Source of the DNA: Phaseolus vulgaris | Taxonomy: Eukaryota; Streptophyta; Magnoliopsida; Fabales; Fabaceae | Length of the DNA stretch: 64,000 bases | Direction of reading: 5' to 3' | Assembly (NCBI RefSeq): GCF_000499845.2 | Contig: NC_023755.2 | Span: 28,714,217-28,778,216, forward strand | In this document: piece after piece, positions 10,233 through 22,016 of the stretch | How positions within the stretch are numbered: the first letter of the stretch is position 1 | How the letters are laid out: the number at the start of each line of letters is the position of its first letter | Made by a program: the position numbers and the translations under genes | The notes under the pieces: generated by a model | What the model was told of the DNA's origin: nothing | Databases searched by the model: none | What the model saw: the letters and a program-made list of their open reading frames with translations, nothing else

Positions 10233-13200
10233 TTATGATGTCCTCTTTCTTTTGCTGCACTTATATTCATTTTTAATCGGTGCAAATTGGTTGTTCGTGT
10301 TGTTTTGGTCACGTCCTCCATGGGTATAAATGCTATATGTTGTGTTCTTGAGTTTCTATCCATGGGTTTGTTGTTCAAAATGAGTTTCTAAGTGAGTTTG
10401 GCTTGGTTACTTGTGTTTTGGTGAGTTCTTGAATGTTTAAGAACATTGATCCAATTCTTAAAAAGTTCCTAATCATATTCCAACTCTTGTTGAATCCATA
10501 ACATGTTCATATCATATCCATATCATGTTATTGGAATCATATCATGTGGTATCATGAGTCTTAGGTTTGTTCTTGTGTGTGTTTTAGTTGTTTTTTTGGC
10601 ACTTTTAATTCAAGAACTTTACATTCTTGTTGTTACCTTTCTGTTTTAGGTTTATTTTTGGGTATTTCTTGCTGTTTTCTTGTTATTATTACATTGTGTT
10701 TGTGTCGTTTTGATTTTTGAATCTCTATAAGTTTTGTCAAAGTCATGTTTCTCCAAAAATGTTATCAATTCTATGTAGTTCTTTTGTTGATAATTTTGGT
10801 TTCTTGATTTTGTTTTGAGTACAGTTTTATGTGTTTATTTTCTTCATCCTTTGGTGCATTTTCTTTTTAGTATTGATTTTATGCTTGTGTATTACATCTA
10901 TACAAGTTCTTAAACATCAATTCTATTATGTCTTTTGAAGTTCTTAATTCTGTTTTTCATTCCAGTTAGCTTTTCTCTGTTTTCTTGAAAACGTGCTGAC
11001 TGTTTCGATTTATTTCAATTTTTTTGCTTACTGGAAATTTCTGAAATTCTGGATTTGAGTTCTTGAAAGTGTTATAAAAAATTAGAAAAAATAATTACAT
11101 CAAAATTCCAAGTACAAAAAAAATGATAAATGAAATACGTCCAGTGTGTAATTCTGGCACAAAAAATACGATAATCTAGCAGTGATTTTGAAAAATTTAT
11201 CCCAATTAATTGGTGCAATATTTTTGAGTAATTCCAGTGCCATTGTTGAGATAAGATCTTGAACTTTCTTTGGTTTAAATTTCATAATCCAGTTTGCATT
11301 ATACAGTTCCAGATAAATCTGTAAAGTCACGGACAATTTGCAAAAAAAAATTCAAGTAGTTCTGTTTTTTTTTTTCTTCATCTATTCTAGTGCTTTTCTT
11401 TAGGTTTCTTTTGTGTGCCATCCTTCAATTGAGTACCTTATTTTTCTTGCTTGTCTTTTCTTCACTATTCTTTGAGTTTGTCATATATCTTGTCTTCCTT
11501 TTGCTATAGCCTTTATTGTTTACACTTTTTTCTTGATTGTCTTTTATTGTTCTTTATAGTTTTGTGGTGTATTGGCTTTAAGAAAGAATGGTTTGCTTTG
11601 ACATATTTCATTTGAGAGTTACCAAAAGCTCAAGAGCAGATTGGTTGAGGGAAGTATTATTTCTTGGAGTGATTTGAGTGTCTTTTAATTTTCATTACAG
11701 CACTATAATTGTTCCATTTTCTAACCTTGTTTTTCTTGATATTGTTTGTTCTTGTGTTTGCTGTTTTGATTTTGCAACGGCTACCTTATCAAGTGCAACA
11801 CCTTCTAAACGTCATTCCCATTCAAATGCATACTTCATTACTGAATTACAAGAAATTAAAACAAAACTTGCACAACGAGATGAGGAATTGAGACAAATAG
11901 AGACAAAGCTTCAAATCTTAGACGTAAAACACATGGAGAAAAGATTGTCAAAACTTGCCATGAAGCATGAAAGATCCATTCCTCACGGCCAACATCATCA
12001 TGGGCATGTTTTAAGGAGTTCCAACAACTATGGAAGCTTTGAAAAAAAAAGGAAGAATGGAAAATACATAAACGTGAAGATAGGCGCCAACATGTGACAT
12101 TGCCTTATTTTCAAACTGTAAAAGTACCTAGCTTTAGAGGTGATAGTGATCCTAATGTGTATTTTGATTGGGAGGCTAAATGTGAACAAATTTTTAAAGC
12201 CTATGGGGTCCATGAAGACCAAAAGGTGAAAATAGCCTCTTTAGAATTTGTAGATTTTGCCAAGAAATGGTGGCATAGCATTGTAATGGACATTGGATAT
12301 AACAAGAGACCTCCCGTGGTTTCTTGGATTGATTTGAAAGAGTGTATGCAGGCGAGGTTTGTTCCTCCTCCTTCTAGGAAGGAACACTTGTTGAAGTTCC
12401 AAAGGCTTCCTCAAGGACATAGGATGGTAGATGAATACTTTAAAGATTTTGAAACAACTTTGACTAAAATGAATATGCATGCTAATGAAGAGTCAAATAT
12501 AAAATGGTTTGTACGTGGTTTGAGAAGAGATATTAGAGAATTTGTAGAATTAAATGAGTACTCTTCTTTAAAGAAAGTGTTTCGCATAGCCATCAAGGTG
12601 GAATCATATCTTTTGAAAACAACTTTCAAAAATACTCATGATAATGGTTTCTACAACTCTTTCAGGAAGGATGCAAACAAAATTTCTACTCAAATTTCTC
12701 CTTCCAATTTTTCCAAACAAACCACTTCTCCAAAAAAAGTTTCTACTCCAAATCCTTCTACTCTTCAGTCACCTACCAAAACTTCAAATATAAAATGTTT
12801 TAAATGTTTAGGTTTTGGGCACATAACTCTTCATTGTCCACAAAAACAAACCTTAATGATAAACAAGGTAAAACAAGACCTAACTCACCCACCTACCACA
12901 AGTAAAAATGAAAAAGACAAAGAAGGCCAAGTTGACATGGGTCTTATCCTTTCACATCCAAGTTGTTTTCCTTCCTTATCTTTTTCATTACCAAAGGTTC
13001 TTACTTCACCACCATCTTCCTTATGATGTCCTTTTTCATTTGCTGCACTTATATTCAATTTTAATCGGTGCAAATTGGTTTTTCTGGTCACGTCCTCCAT
13101 GGGTGTAAATGTTATATGTTGTGTTCTTGAGTTTCTATCCATGGGTTTGTTGTTCAAAATGGGTTTCTATGTGAGTTTGGCTTGGTTACTTGTGTTTTGG

Positions 13201-15286
13201 TGAGTTCTTGAGTGTTAAGAACATTGATCCAATTCTTAAAAAGTGCCTAATCATATTCCAACTCTTGTTGAATCCATAACATGTTCATATCATATCCCTA
13301 TCATGTTATTGGAATCATATCATGTGGTATCATGAGTCTTAGGTTTGTTCTTGTGTGTGTTTGAGTTGTTTTGGCACTTTTAATTCAAGAACTTTACATT
13401 CTTGTCTTTACCTTTTTGTTTTAGGTTATTTTTGGGTATTTCTTGCTGTGTTCTTGTTCTTATTACATTGTGTTTGTGTCATTTTGATTTTTGAATCCTT
13501 ATAAGTTTTGTCAAAGTCATGTTTCTCCAAAAAATGTTATCAATTCTATGTAGTGCTTTTGTTGATAATTTTGGTTTCCTGATTTTGTTTTGAGTACAGT
13601 TTTATGTGTTTGTTTTCTTGATCCTTTGGTGCATTTTCTTTTTAGATTTAAGTTCTTACTTGTATATTAGATCTATACAAGTTCTAAAACATCAATTCTA
13701 TTATGTCTTTTGAAGTTCTTAATTCTGTTTTTCATTCCAGTTAGCTTTTCTCTGTTTTCTTGAAAATGTACTGACTGTTTCGATTTATTTCAATTTCTGT
13801 GCTTACTGGAAATTTCTGAAATTCTGGATTTGATTTCTTGAAAGTGTAATAAAAAAGTAGAAAAAAGAAGTACATCAAACTTCCAAGTACAAAAAAATGA
13901 TAAATGAAATACGTCCAGTGTGTAATTCTGGCACAAAAAATACATTAAACTGGCAGTGATTTTGCAAAATTTATCCCTATTAATTGGCGCAATATTTTTG
14001 TGTAATTCCAGTGTCATTGTTGAGATAAGATCTTGAACTTTATTTGGTTTAAATTTCATAATCCAGTTTGCATTATACAGTTCCAGATAAATCTGTAAAG
14101 TCACGGACAATTTGCAAAAAAAAATTCAAGTAGTTCTGTTTTTTGTTTTCTTCATCTATTCTAGTGCTTTTCTTTAGGTTTCTTTTGTGTGCCATCCTTC
14201 AATTGAGTACCTTATTTTTCTTGCTTGTCTTTTCTTCTTGCTTGTCTTTACAAGCAGCATTCTCCTTGCAAAGTTTCAGTCCTTGGTGAAGAAGAACATA
14301 GAAGAAGGTGGCATCACCATCATTCTCATGAAGAGAGCTATAACCGTGACCAAAGATATCACCAAGTGTTCAACATTGCTTGTAAAAAAGTCCCTAGTTT
14401 TAATGGTGATAGTGATCCTAATGTGTATTTAGAATGGGAGACTAAGGTTGACCATTATTTTCATGTGTATAAGGTCCAAGATGACCAAAAACTTAGATTA
14501 GTTTCTTTATCCTTTTTGGCCTATGCCAAAGAATGGTGGCATAAAATTGTAATGGACATTATGTATCGCAAGAAACCTCCCGTGGTTTCTTGGAATGCTT
14601 TGAAAGAGTGTATGCGCGCGAGGTTTGTTCCTCCTTCTAGGAAGGAACACTTGTTGAAGTTCCAAAGGCTTCCTCAAGGACATAGGATGGTAGAAGAATA
14701 CTTTAAAGATTTTGAAACAACTTTGACTAAAATGAATATGCGTGCTAATGAAGAGTCAAAGATAAAATGGTTTGTACGTGGTTTGAGAAGAGATATTAGA
14801 GAAATTGTAGAATTAAATGAGTACTCTTCTTTAAAGAAAGTGTTTCGCCAAGCCATCAAGGTGGAATCCTATCTTTTGAAAACAACTTTCAAAAATACTC
14901 ATGATGATGATTTCTACAACTCTTTTAGGAAGGATGCCAACAAAATGTCTACTCAAAATTCTCCTTCCAATTTTTCCAAACAAAACATATTTCCAAAAAA
15001 CGTTTCTACTACAAAACCTTCTACTCCTAAGTCGCCTACCAAAACTTCAAATACCAAATGTTTTAAATGTTTAAGTTTTGGGCACATAGCTCTTCATTGT
15101 CCACAAAAGCAAATCTTAAAGATCAACAAGGTAAAACAAGACCTAACTCACCCACCTACCACAAGTAAACAAGAAAAAAGACAAAGAAGGCCAAGTTGAC
15201 ATGGGTCTTATCCTTTCACCTCCAAGGTGTTTTCCTTCCTTATCTTTTTCATTACCCAAGGTTCCTATTTCACCACCATCTTGGTT
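10233..15286 (+). repeat. Direct duplication of leader plus gag, period 2788 bp
   Basis: TTATGATGTCC starts at 10233 and again at 13021, and about 1.2 kb after each start is nearly identical, including TGCTGCACTTATATTCA, ATGTTCATATCATATC and TACGTCCAGTGTGTAATTC. Homology resumes in the gag core. The join at 13020 places CCATCTTCC against TTATGATG, where the unbroken copy reads CCATCTTGG. The original left boundary has CTCTTCC before TTATGATG, so TCTTCC is the microhomology. Unit 2 lacks the gag N-terminus present in unit 1. Confidence 0.8.
11678..13026 (+). pseudogene. gag copy 1 of the gag-only element
   Basis: Structural polyprotein segment expected to form virus-like particles in the cytoplasm. 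An N-terminal coiled coil (ELQEIKTKLAQRDEELRQIE) is followed by a His-rich stretch, then a Retrotrans_gag-like core (AKKWWHSIVMDI, RFVPPPSRKEHLLKFQRLPQ, KWFVRGLRRDIREFVEL) and a zinc knuckle, C-FK-C-LGFG-H-ITLH-C. Lesions: the ATG used by copy 3 is ACG here (11777-11779), and two extra A residues in the poly-A run near 12040 shift the frame between the ORFs 11678-12097 and 12094-13026. The C-terminus is cut by the tandem duplication junction at 13020. Confidence 0.75.
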
Positions 15287-15659
15287 AAAAAATGTTAGGG
15301 ATGATTTGTTCATACCTCCTAATGGTTGTCACCATTTAAGAGGTCTTTTTCCAAAACATCACATCATTCCCAAACACATTTTTCCAACTTGGTCGATTTA
15401 TAGAACCTCCTTTTCTGAAATCCCATTATTTGCAAATGCTAAGTCATGTTTACATTTTTCTTCCACTTTTAATTGTAAAACTAAACTGACTTTGTTATAT
15501 GCAGGGATTCAGAATTCGTGGACGAATTCTCTCCAACTCGAGGAGTATGATGAGAATCAAATAAAGGAGGCTTTTATTAATGGAGGAAGAGGACATCCAC
15601 CCTCACATTTGAAGTTCTTCCTTCTAGTCTTCTCAAAATTAAAAGAAGACATAAAATAA
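14225..15659 (+). pseudogene. gag copy 2 of the gag-only element
   Basis: Carries the complete Retrotrans_gag-like core (YAKEWWHKIVMDI, RFVPPSRKEHLLKFQRL) and knuckle (C-FK-C-LSFG-H-IALH-C). The N-terminal coiled coil is replaced by a different His/Arg-rich segment. A frameshift in the AAAAAAGACAAAG run near 15178 ends the first ORF at 15199, and the remaining C-terminus continues in 15201-15659. That tail runs to IQNSWTNSLQLEEYDE, which resembles the last residues of a Ty3/gypsy pol polyprotein. This shows that gag has been fused to the extreme pol end with protease, RT, RNase H and integrase missing. Confidence 0.75.
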
Positions 15660-16150
15660 ATATGAGGCCCAAGCCCAAAGCCCAAGCCCAAGCCCAAGAA
15701 GGCCAAAGCCCAAAGAGCCCAAGTCCATCCCATGAGGGGCAAGGCCAAGCTTTGAAATACTCTTGTATAGTTTTAGGAGGTGTGGTTATTAAATAAAGGT
15801 GTGTGAAAATGTAAAATAAAGTCACATTGTCCATGTGACTTAGGAGAGTGGTGTAGGTGTAGTTTTTGGGAGGTGTCATAGTAGAAAAAGGTCACACCTC
15901 CCATGTGACTTGTTTTTGGTGGGAATTTCAAATGAGTTTATTTGAAATTTCCCACCTATTTTTCAGCACCTTAGGCTATAAATAGAGGTGCTTCCTTTGT
16001 AAAATTCAGATTGGAATTAATCTAAGAAAACTATACTCAAATTTTGAGTGACCTTTGGAGAGCTTTTGGAGCCTTCTTCCTAGTCTTATCTTGATGGATC
16101 CATGGAGTCCTCAAGTGGCGGCATCACTCTCATCTAGGAGCATTCCACAC
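15556..16150 (+). repeat. LTR-like segment inside the gag-only element
   Basis: Follows the pol-end-like codons. It contains a CCCAAG/CCCAAA short-repeat stretch (15668-15730), a TATA box GCTATAAATAGAGG near 15973 and then ATCTTGATGGATCC and CAAGTGGCGGCATC, parallel to the sequence after the 5' LTR. It resembles 9537-10110 in order and content, implying two elements fused head to tail or recombination between tandem insertions. Confidence 0.55.
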
Positions 16151-16686
16151 TTCTAGTGGCGAGATCATCCATCCTCCTTCCATCTTCATGAGCATTCTCT
16201 TCTCCTTCCTTTCTTCTTCTTCAATTGTTCATGCTGCCTTGTGTTTTGAGTTGTTTTTAGTTTCGGTTCTTCCATTTTCCAGCACCTATATTCTGTTTTG
16301 TTTCTTAATTCTGTTCGGTTCATTTGAATATTGGTTTATTTCTGTTCGGTCTTTTCAATTTTAATTCCTTTGTTGATTCAATTTGACAATATTTGGTTCA
16401 TCCAAATGAGTTTGGGATTTGGTACTAGTTATTGGTGAGTTCTTGACTTAGAACCATGATCCAACTCTAAGAAAAATGCCTCTATATTTTCCAGCTCAAG
16501 GTGATTCCTAAAAATGTCAAGAATCTTGTTCTATGTGGCTATTGGAATCACATCAAGTATTCTTTCTTGGAGTGATTTGAGTGTCTTTTAATTTTCATTA
16601 CAGTACTATAATTGTTCCATTTTCTAACCTTGTTTTTTCTTGATATTGTTTGTTTTTTTTTTTTTTTTTGCTGTTTTGATTTTGCA
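16151..16686 (+). other. Leader region before gag copy 3
   Basis: AT-rich, non-coding. It includes a short segment (16560-16640, GGAGTGATTTGAGTGTC) nearly identical to 11665-11740 before gag copy 1 and a T17 run near 16650. No other feature seen. Confidence 0.5.
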
Positions 16687-17829
16687 ATGGCTACCTTATC
16701 AAGTGCAGCACCTTCTAAATGTCATTCCCATTCAAATGCATACTTCATTAATGAATTAAAAGAAATTAAAACAATACTTGCACAACGTGATGAGGAATTG
16801 AGACAAATGGAGACAAAGCTTCAAATCTTAGACGTAAAACACATGGGGAAAACATTGTCAAAACTTGCCATGAAGCATGAAAGATCCATTCCTCACGGCC
16901 AACATCATCATGGGCATGTTTTAAAGAGTTCCAACAACTATGGGAGCTTTGAAAAAAAGGAAGAATGGAAAATACATAAACTTGAAGATAGGCGCCAACA
17001 TGGGGCATTGCCTTATTCAAAAATTGTAAACCTTCCTACTTTTAGTGGTGTTGATGATGGTAATGTGTATTTAGATTGGGAAGCTAAGGTTGACCATATT
17101 TTTCATGTGTATAAGGTCCAAGATGACCATAAACTTAGGATAGTTTCTTTATACTTTAAAGATTTTGAAACAACTTTGACTAAAATGAATATGCATGCTA
17201 ATGAAGTGTCAAATATAAAATGGTTTGTACGTGGTTTGAGAAGAGATATTAGAGATTTTGTAGAATTAAATGAGTACTCTTCTTTAAGGAAAGTGGTTCA
17301 CCAAGCCATCAAGGTGGAATCATACCTTTTGAAAACAACTTTCAAAAGTACTCATGGTTTCCACAACTCTTCTAGGAAGGATGCAAAAATTTCTCCTTCT
17401 AATTTTTCCAAACAAACCACTTCTCCGAAAAAAGTTTCTACAAATTCTTCTACATGTCCTAAGTCACCTACCAAAACTTCAAATATAAAATGTTTTAAAT
17501 GTTTAGGTTTTGGGCACATAGCTATTCATTGTCCACAAAAACAAACCTTAATGATAAACAAGGTAAAACAAGACCTAACTCAACCACCTACCACAAGTGA
17601 CAATGAAAAAGACAAAGAAGGCCAAGTTGACATGGGTCTTATCCTTTCATCTCCAAGGTGTTTTCCTTCCTTATCTTTTTCATTACCAAAGGTTCTTACT
17701 TCACCACCATCTTGGTTAAAGAATGTTAGGGATGATTTTTTCATACCTCCTAATGGTTTTCATCATTTAAGAGGACTTTTTCCAAAAAATATCATTATTC
17801 CTAAACAATTTTTTCCAACTTCCTTCTAA
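16687..17829 (+). pseudogene. gag copy 3 of the gag-only element, with core deletion
   Basis: The start ATG 16687 (MATLSSAAPSK) is the position that is ACG in copy 1. The frame is open for about 380 codons. It has the coiled coil, then the His-rich region in the frame that copy 1 lost (KKEEWKIHKLEDRRQHG). After RIVSL the protein jumps directly to YFKDFETTLTKMN. Relative to copies 1 and 2 about 64 codons are missing in frame, including the WW motif and RFVPPSRKEHLL. The knuckle C-FK-C-LGFG-H-IAIH-C is intact. The C-terminus stops at 17829 because of the 427-bp tandem triplication. Assembly competence is doubtful without the gag core. Confidence 0.75.
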
Positions 17830-18675
17830 TTTTTCCAAACAAACCACTTCTCCGAAAAAAGTTTCTACAAATTCTTCTACATGTCCTAAGTCACCTACCA
17901 AAACTTCAAATATAAAATGTTTTAAATGTTTAGGTTTTGGGCACATAGCTATTCATTGTCCACAAAAACAAACCTTAATGATAAACAAGGTAAAACAAGA
18001 CCTAACTCAACCACCTACCACAAGTGACAATGAAAAAGACAAAGAAGGCCAAGTTGACATGGGTCTTATCCTTTCATCTCCAAGGTGTTTTCCTTCCTTA
18101 TCTTTTTCATTACCAAAGGTTCTTACTTCACCACCATCTTGGTTAAAGAATGTTAGGGATGATTTTTTCATACCTCCTAATGGTTTTCATCATTTAAGAG
18201 GACTTTTTCCAAAAAATATCATTATTCCTAAACAATTTTTTCCAACTTCCTTCTAATTTTTCCAAACAAACCACTTCTCCGAAAAAAGTTTCTACAAATT
18301 CTTCTACATGTCCTAAGTCACCTACCAAAACTTCAAATATAAAATGTTTTAAATGTTTAGGTTTTGGGCACATAGCTATTCATTGTCCACAAAAACAAAC
18401 CTTAATGATAAACAAGGTAAAACAAGACCTAACTCAACCACCTACCACAAGTGACAATGAAAAAGACAAAGAAGGCCAAGTTGACATGGGTCTTATCCTT
18501 TCATCTCCAAGGTGTTTTCCTTCCTTATCTTTTTCATTACCAAAGGTTCTTACTTCACCACCATCTTGGTTAAAGAATGTTAGGGATGATTTTTTCATAC
18601 CTCTTAATGGTTTTCATCATTTAAGAGGACTTTTTCCAAAAAATATCATTATTCCTAAACAATTTTTTCCAACTT
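17395..18675 (+). repeat. Near-identical tandem triplication of the gag zinc-knuckle segment, 427-bp unit
   Basis: The units start at about 17395, 17822 and 18249. Each contains the knuckle, the MINKVKQDLTQPPTT segment and the following region. The copies differ by almost nothing; I found CCTCCTAATGG in units 1-2 against CCTCTTAATGG in unit 3. The unit length is not a multiple of three, so each join shifts frame and truncates the protein. The junction falls where CCAACTT meets CCTTCTAATTTTTCC, suggesting a short CTTC-type microhomology. Confidence 0.9.
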
Positions 18676-18899
18676 GGTCTGTCTATAAGACCTCCTTTTC
18701 TGAACTCCCACTGCTTACAAATTCTAAGTCATGTTTGCCTTTTTCTTATTCAACTGTTAATTTTGATAGTAAACTGACTTTGTTATATGCAAGGATTCAA
18801 AATTCGTGGACGAATTCTCTCCAACTCCAAAAAAAGATCACTCTAGAAGATTTTGGAAGCATCAAGAATACAAGACCTCTATTTATAAAAATATTATAG
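18405..18899 (+). pseudogene. gag C-terminus after the third repeat unit
   Basis: The only unit that continues past FFPTW into the original tail (SVYKTSFSELPLL, then ARIQNSWTNSLQLQ), equivalent to the tail of copy 2. It ends in the LTR-like sequence. It is out of frame with gag copy 3 because of the triplication. Confidence 0.65.
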
Positions 18900-19666
18900 A
18901 GTAGTATAGAATTTATTTTGGCTTTTGTATTTGGACTAAGTATAATATAATTTTTGGGCCTTGTATTTTGGACTAAGTAGACTAAGATTTTTGGGCCTTG
19001 TATTCAGGGCTAAGTAGACTAGGATTTTAGGCCTTAAGTTTTGCATCTTAAGGCTAAGTTGGACGTCCACATGTCTTCCATACAAAAATCCACATGGTGC
19101 CACATCATAAGCTCCAAGTAGGCGCCTCTTCCACTCTTCCACTTTTGACTCTCCAAATTCCATTACCATTTGTCTTCTTCTCATAGGCGCCTCCTTCCTT
19201 GACTCTTCAAGTCATTGGTGCCATGTGTCCTCTCCTCATTGGAGGGTTTCTTGAAGTAAGGATTGCCACATGTCATCACGCAAATGGAGAGGATTTTAAG
19301 AAGCCTGTAAGACAAGTGTCACATATCATTCTATGAGTGGAGAGAATTTAGGAACTTAAAAGTCAATTTTATGAGAATTGAGCATTATAAATAAGTGTGC
19401 TTACTTTGTAATATGGAGACTTTGAATGAGTATTGAATTATTGCCAAATTGGTGTTTGAATTCCTCTCTTAGTCTCTCTTCTCTCTTGCTTTCACTATCT
19501 TAGTTGAGAAGCCTAGGAAAATATCTAGAAGGTTGGCCTAACTTCCTTCCTAACCCTATTCTCCTTTAATTGCTCAAAGTTTCACCATGCATCTGCTTCC
19601 TTCCATAACTTCATCTATAAATCAATTTCAACCAAACAATTTCCCAAGAAGCCAAGGAGAAATCCA
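18834..19666 (+). repeat. 3' LTR-like region of the gag-only element
   Basis: Begins right after the pol-end-like codons with AGATCACTCTAGAAGATTTTGG, matching 9390 onward in the 5' LTR-like region. GGGCCTTGTATT is tandemly repeated (18957-19030). A TATA box TATAAATA lies near 19386, followed by CCAAATTGGTG as in the 5' region. It ends GAAATCCA at the TSD. The two end regions align only in parts, so the element is probably a recombinant with non-matching LTRs. Confidence 0.55.
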
Positions 19667-22016
19667 TCATGAAGACTGAAAGACTTTGGGTTTCAAAATG
19701 ACATCCTTATCACGAGTTGTCATAGGGTAAACGTTGGTGGTAGCATTCAGAAAGATGTCGTGCGGTAGCTCTGCAGAAATGGGTGATGTACTAGTAGAAT
19801 AATTATTAAGAGGATCACTAACAGTTGTATCATGAGAGATAAACTAAGTGTCGGTCAAAATAGGGGAAGAGGATATCACAGTTAAGGTGTGAGGAGTACC
19901 ATAGAAAAATATTGATGAGAGACATTATCAAGAAACGGATTATCAGACAAGGAATAAAGAAACAAATATTCATTGACAAACACATGACGTGATATAGTAG
20001 TTTTTCCAAACTGTTTTAAACATATATATCCTTTGTGGCGTGTACTATAGTCTAAGAATAAGCACAAATACTAGTGAAAGTCAAATTTATGTTGGTTATA
20101 TGATCTTAATAACGGATAACAAGCACAATTGAAAACCTTTAAAAAATTATAATCTGGTTTTTGCGAAAACAATGTTTCATAAGGATTGTTATTATGGAAA
20201 ATAGGTGTTGGAAAGTTATTAATAATATGAATAAAAGTGGAGAAGGATTCACCCTAAAACTTAAGAGGCAAGATGCGTCAACAAGAAGGGAAAGACTCAT
20301 ATCAAACCCATGCCAATGTTTACGCCCGATAGAGTCATTTTGCACATGCATGTAAAGAAAAATAAGACGATAATAAATCCCATGAGGTGTATGACAGAGA
20401 GATAAAAATTTCTTAGCATTATCAGTTTGAAGAGATTTTAAACTATGACTAGTTTGATTTTCAGCATACATCTTAAATTTGAAAAAAAAAACATTCATAA
20501 CTTGATAATTTGAGTGCATAAGGTAAAGCCATGTATAAAGTGAAAAAGCATCAAGAAAAGGAATATAGTATTTTGATCATTAGAAGCAAGCACTGGATAA
20601 GGTCCCAAATGTCAACAAACACCAATTGAAGAGGTTTAGTATAAATAGTATTAGAATCTAAAAATGGCATTTGATGAGACTTAGCTATAACACATGTTTA
20701 GAAAATAAATCACATTTGTTATAGGTAATATTACACAGTTTTCATAACATGATGAACAATTTTGGAGGAAACATGGCCTAGTCTAGAGTGCCACAACCGA
20801 AAAGTAGTAAGAACAGGGTTGTAAGTCATATTAGAAATGGAAGGTTTTAGTGAAAGTTGTATAGTGGGAAACACATACAAGCCAACATTAATTTTTGCTT
20901 GGAAGATTATCTCCTTAATGTCCTGAGTTTTGACAAAACATTGATGATGATAAAATTCAAAATATACATTGTTATCCTTAGTAAATAGAGAAACACTCAT
21001 GAGATTTTTCTTTAAGGAAGATACATGTAGTAAGTTATGAGTCGTATGGATTTCATGGAGTGAGAATTAGTAAACTTAGTTGAATTATTATGATGAATAT
21101 TCATACATGTTCCATTATCGAGTTGTACCACTTCAGATTCAGTGTAAGGAGTTTTAATAGAGAAAATACTACTATCATGAGTTATATAATGAGTTGCACC
21201 ATTATCCGGATAACAACGTGGATCACTAAGAGTGGATGGAGTGTCCTACAAATAAAGATGGCTCAACAAAATCATTTTTGGAAAAATAAAGTTGAGAAGA
21301 CTTAGTAGTAATATGAGAGGAAATATTAGAGTCAAATTGATGACAACAGTCTAGTGCAACGTAACCAAACTTGTTACAAATTTGACACTGGATACCAGCA
21401 GACGGTAAGAGACTGGGTATAGGAGAAGTGGTCCAAGAATTCTTGATATTATAGAGCGAGAATCAATATAGTGTCTATTGTTACTGTTGTTTCTGAAGGG
21501 AGGACAAGGACCACTATTCTAAGAAGGATTGGCACCAGGTCTTGACAAAGAGATGTATAATGACCGAGTAGAAGCAAGATTAATCTGAACCAGAAGATGA
21601 TCTTGAGATTTATATTTTTCTAGATGCTCCTCTTAAGCCAACACTAAAGCTTCAATATCTTCCACGGAATAAGAGTCCAAACGAGAAGTAACGGAAGTGA
21701 TGAAAGATTCATATTCTTCAGACAAACATCAAGAATTGCTTCAAGATGTTCTTTGTTAGAGATGAGTGATCTGGTTGTAGCAAGGGTGTTTACAGTCTTC
21801 ATGATATCATGAAAACATGTAGATATCAGACGATCACGTTTTGGAGCTTTCAGTTAAGTCTTTAATTTCTTCATTTTGGCATGGGTTTGAGAAGTAAAAT
21901 TATTATTATGAAAAGGTTCACTAATACATATGAAAGAACTAAGGTATAAATAAGCACTGGGACCTATACATGAGCTCATGCAACCCATGCTACAGAACAT
22001 GTCATGAAGATTGTTT
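19667..22016 (-). pseudogene. Copia-A gag, protease and integrase segment (Ty1/copia remnant)
   Basis: Read on the minus strand from 22016: a truncated UBN2-type gag (KMKKLKT, SNKEHLEAILD, QEEHLEKYKSQDH across indels), then a knuckle CQICNKFGYVALDC in which the expected His is Tyr. A decayed protease (DNGATHYITHDS-like), the GAG-pre-integrase motif (LTTFRLWHSRLGHVSSKIV) and integrase remnants (ESIGRKHWHGF-like, FLDYSTRHKGYICLK) follow, then the linker YPMTTRDKDVILKPKVFQSS. Many stops and frameshifts are present. No LTR is present at its 5' end: gag begins abruptly against a gypsy LTR fragment at about 22017. The downstream half is at 7888-9262. Confidence 0.85.

Larger units (their letters stand above)
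9268..19666 (+). mobile_element. Gag-only (TR-GAG-like) LTR retrotransposon, 10.4 kb, internally rearranged
   Basis: The insert begins TGAGAGATTG and ends GAAATCCA and is flanked by the perfect 5-bp duplication TCATG (9263-9267 and 19667-19671). Removing it with one TSD copy restores a continuous copia-A reading from integrase tail (KPKVFQSS) into the RT linker, apart from one TGA. Inside are three diverged gag copies, LTR-like segments at both ends and in the middle, and no protease, RT, RNase H or integrase. It must have been mobilised in trans by an autonomous Ty3/gypsy relative. The Retrotrans_gag-like core and CX2CX4HX4C knuckle support Ty3/gypsy ancestry; naming it TR-GAG is inference from the known plant class with gag but no pol. 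Confidence 0.8.

Noticed and set aside
10014..10378. Small ORFs in the leader of the gag-only element
   Set aside because: No domains; the region is the repeated leader also seen after 13021.
19667..22016. Separate novel gene suggested by the scattered minus-strand ORFs
   Set aside because: All recognisable pieces align in order with copia gag, GAG-pre-integrase and integrase, so it is one decayed element.
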